From positions 124,001 through 188,000 of the forward strand of contig CALHAR010000003.1 in NCBI GenBank assembly GCA_937931645.1: a DNA stretch of 64,000 bases, given 5' to 3'. Origin of the DNA: an uncultured Alphaproteobacteria bacterium. GTDB taxonomy: Bacteria > Pseudomonadota > Alphaproteobacteria > Micavibrionales > Micavibrionaceae. This document shows, in pieces, positions 62,720 through 64,000 of the stretch. How positions within the stretch are numbered: the first letter of the stretch is position 1; the number at the start of each line of letters is the position of its first letter. The position numbers and the translations under genes are program-made. The notes beneath the pieces were generated by a model that worked only from the letters and a program-made list of their open reading frames with translations, ran no database searches and had not been told where the DNA came from.

Positions 62720-63313
62720 AGCGGGGGTAACCATGACTTGTTGAGTTTCTTTCTTTTGTTCTTTTATTTGCACGCGGCCTTTTGCGCTGATTTGAAGTTT
62801 TGTCCGTACAATCTGTGATTGAATGTACAGATCCACCTCAACCTCGTACATATCGTAATCCTTATCGTAATGGACTTCTGGGGCTTTAAAATTATTAAAC
62901 AGTGAATCATGCGCCCACATATTAAGTGAATCAAGCGAAGGCATATCGTGAGGGTTGGTGATAACAATCACATCATCGCCATCTTCGTTGCCAACTTGAC
63001 CAAAGTAAAAATCCAAATAATCGAGCACGTTATGGGCATCGAGAGTAAGCTGCCCCTTATCATTGACGGTGTATATCGGTGTTTCTGTCCCGTCTAGATA
63101 ATGAAAGAACTTACCGTCACTTAAAAATTCAAAGGTGAAGGAGGGCAGGGAAGCGAAGTTTGTCACCTTATAAAGTGAATTCTCTTTATAAAAAGATAGG
63201 CGCGCCTGTTTGACCTCTGATGTGGTGTGCGAGAACATTCCCGCATTTTCATCAGATTTGACGCTGTCTATCACCTTTATTGTGTTGTCGCGATCTAGTC
63301 TTTGCCAGTGCAT
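62702..63313 (-). CDS. Hypothetical protein (203 aa)
   Basis: A soluble protein with a beta-rich character (ARLSFYKENSLYKVTNF, then FEFLSDGKFFHYLDGTETPI and VEVDLYIQSQIVRTKLQIS). No signal, membrane segment or motif was recognised. The last codons (AAEQPI) lie in a tandem-repeated DNA segment. It starts at ATG 63311-63313 and probably forms a transcription unit with the genes at 62057 and 61868. An unlinked role is possible. Confidence 0.6.
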   Translation of the reverse strand: MHWQRLDRDNTIKVIDSVKSDENAGMFSHTTSEVKQARLSFYKENSLYKVTNFASLPSFTFEFLSDGKFFHYLDGTETPIYTVNDKGQLTLDAHNVLDYLDFYFGQVGNEDGDDVIVITNPHDMPSLDSLNMWAHDSLFNNFKAPEVHYDKDYDMYEVEVDLYIQSQIVRTKLQISAKGRVQIKEQKKETQQVMVTPAAEQPI

Positions 63314-63423
63314 TTATAATTTCTTCCCATTTTTAAAACTATAGCAGATTCAGGTCTGATGCCCATATGCTAAAGTTGAGAGATGGTAGCAACTTTTAAA
63401 TTTAAAATGCAAATTTTTTGAAA

Positions 63424-64000
63424 TTACGCTTTAAAAGCCTTAGTGAAAGCGGTTTCTAGAATTTCAGCCGTAACACCATCTTTGTGAACTTCTGTACTTA
63501 ATATCTGTCGCCATGCGCGTGCGCCAGGGATTCCCTGAAATAACCCTGTCATGTGTCGGGTGATAGACTTCACAGGCGTGTCATAACGGTCTTGCTGGTC
63601 TTTTATATAGGGAATCATCTGCATAACAATATCTTCGGCAGAGGGGAGGCTTTGCGTACCGTAAAATTCCTCTTCTATCTGACGTAAAAACCACGGGTTT
63701 TGATAAGCTTCGCGCCCTATCATAGCGCCATTTAAATGCGCCTCATGCGCGCAAGCGCGAGGAGCGTTAGGCGCAAGATTGGGTGCGGCGCTGTGAGTAA
63801 TGTCAGATAAGCTCAACACCTCTTTAATCTGCTCCATTGTTTTGATGCCGCCGTTGATTTGAATATCAAGATCGGGGAAATTCTCTTTTATTTTATAAAC
63901 GATGTCATATTGAAGGGGTGGAACTTCGCGGTTTTCTTTGGGGCTCAGACCCTTTAACCATGCTTTGCGGGCATGGATAATAAAGGTTTTACAGCCACCT
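63424..64000 (-). CDS. dusA: tRNA-dihydrouridine synthase A (partial, 5' end outside window)
   Basis: The visible part is the C-terminal 192 codons of a flavin enzyme that reduces uridines in the D-loop of tRNA. FMN-domain blocks are IIHARKAWLKGLSPKENR, LQYDIVYKIKE, QINGGIKTMEQ and MIGREAYQNPWFL. The alpha-helical domain includes TRHMTGLFQGIPGARAWRQIL. Compared with DusA families there are about 24 extra residues between INGGIKT and GAMIGREAY (residues SDITHSAAPNLAPNAP and onward), encoded by a palindromic DNA segment. The frame is intact. Confidence 0.92.
   Translation of the reverse strand, partial: GGCKTFIIHARKAWLKGLSPKENREVPPLQYDIVYKIKENFPDLDIQINGGIKTMEQIKEVLSLSDITHSAAPNLAPNAPRACAHEAHLNGAMIGREAYQNPWFLRQIEEEFYGTQSLPSAEDIVMQMIPYIKDQQDRYDTPVKSITRHMTGLFQGIPGARAWRQILSTEVHKDGVTAEILETAFTKAFKA
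63737..63775. repeat. Palindromic in-frame insert in dusA
   Basis: Arms TGCGCCT (63737-63743) and AGGCGCA (63769-63775) are perfect complements, with inner GCGCGC/GCGCG able to pair in the core. The hairpin lies inside the dusA region that is absent from other family members. It is GC-rich against an AT-rich gene. It resembles the Rickettsia palindromic elements that insert in-frame in genes. Confidence 0.7.

Overview
The window is a dense, syntenic piece of a chromosome from a moderately AT-rich alphaproteobacterium. Supporting signs are the xerD/aroK-aroB pair with a tiny membrane ORF between them, ftsE-ftsX-ydcF-plsC followed by a DUF2125 gene, lptM-lysA, etfB-etfA beside a HIG1-type protein, ubiG facing lysC, prfA-prmC-DUF4167-clpB, and sufR-B-C-D-S. 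A Rhodospirillales/Micavibrionales-like lineage fits best, but species cannot be fixed from sequence reading alone. There is no CRISPR array, prophage, rRNA or intact insertion sequence. One tRNA gene (Ser, GCU anticodon) was found.

Layout. 1-5.9 kb: accA (partial), xerD, shikimate genes aroK-aroB, a CNNM/CorC-type membrane protein and a small secreted tandem-repeat peptide. 5.9-14.4 kb: secA, a parvulin foldase, mutT, a methyltransferase, metA, hisC, tyrA. 14.4-24.6 kb: a minus-strand envelope and division operon (ftsE, ftsX, ydcF, plsC, DUF2125), a zinc-ribbon protein, lptM-lysA, a TlpA-like thioredoxin, a pentapeptide-repeat protein, ETF genes and a HIG1-type protein. 24.7-35.1 kb: ubiG, a queuosine-precursor transporter, lysC, a RodZ-like protein, ispG, prfA-prmC, DUF4167, clpB. 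35-41.4 kb is more accessory: a helicase-associated-domain protein, a lipoprotein, an NlpC/P60 plus M17 peptidase pair, tRNA-Ser, TerD, a PH-domain protein and a novel protein with five 37-residue repeats. 41.4-51.3 kb: gatCAB (interrupted by a secreted Cys-rich gene and a GxxExxY remnant), ruvX, two tandem paralogues of unknown function, a YgjP-like metalloprotease, a CobD/CbiB-like protein, rpmB, tgt. 51.4-61.8 kb: a degenerate GGDEF protein, a PAS histidine kinase, fur, DUF1491, and the SUF Fe-S cluster operon with a pterin dehydratase inside it. 61.8-64 kb: three genes of unknown function and dusA (partial).

Most of the window is housekeeping. The points worth a second look are: a tRNA-guanine transglycosylase that has lost the zinc cysteines and carries a eukaryote-like pocket residue, with a VUT/YhhQ transporter in the same window, suggesting queuine salvage; apparent loss of argJ and argH from two loci where relatives keep them; an in-frame palindromic insert in dusA; an (AACCT)n telomere-like microsatellite fused to two gene ends; several repeat-built proteins with no recognised family; and a family of dispersed short inverted repeats. 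Five short genes or gene fragments below 60 codons were found by reading the gaps (2404-2541, 20469-20609, 45011-45166, 54623-54754, 61868-62035).
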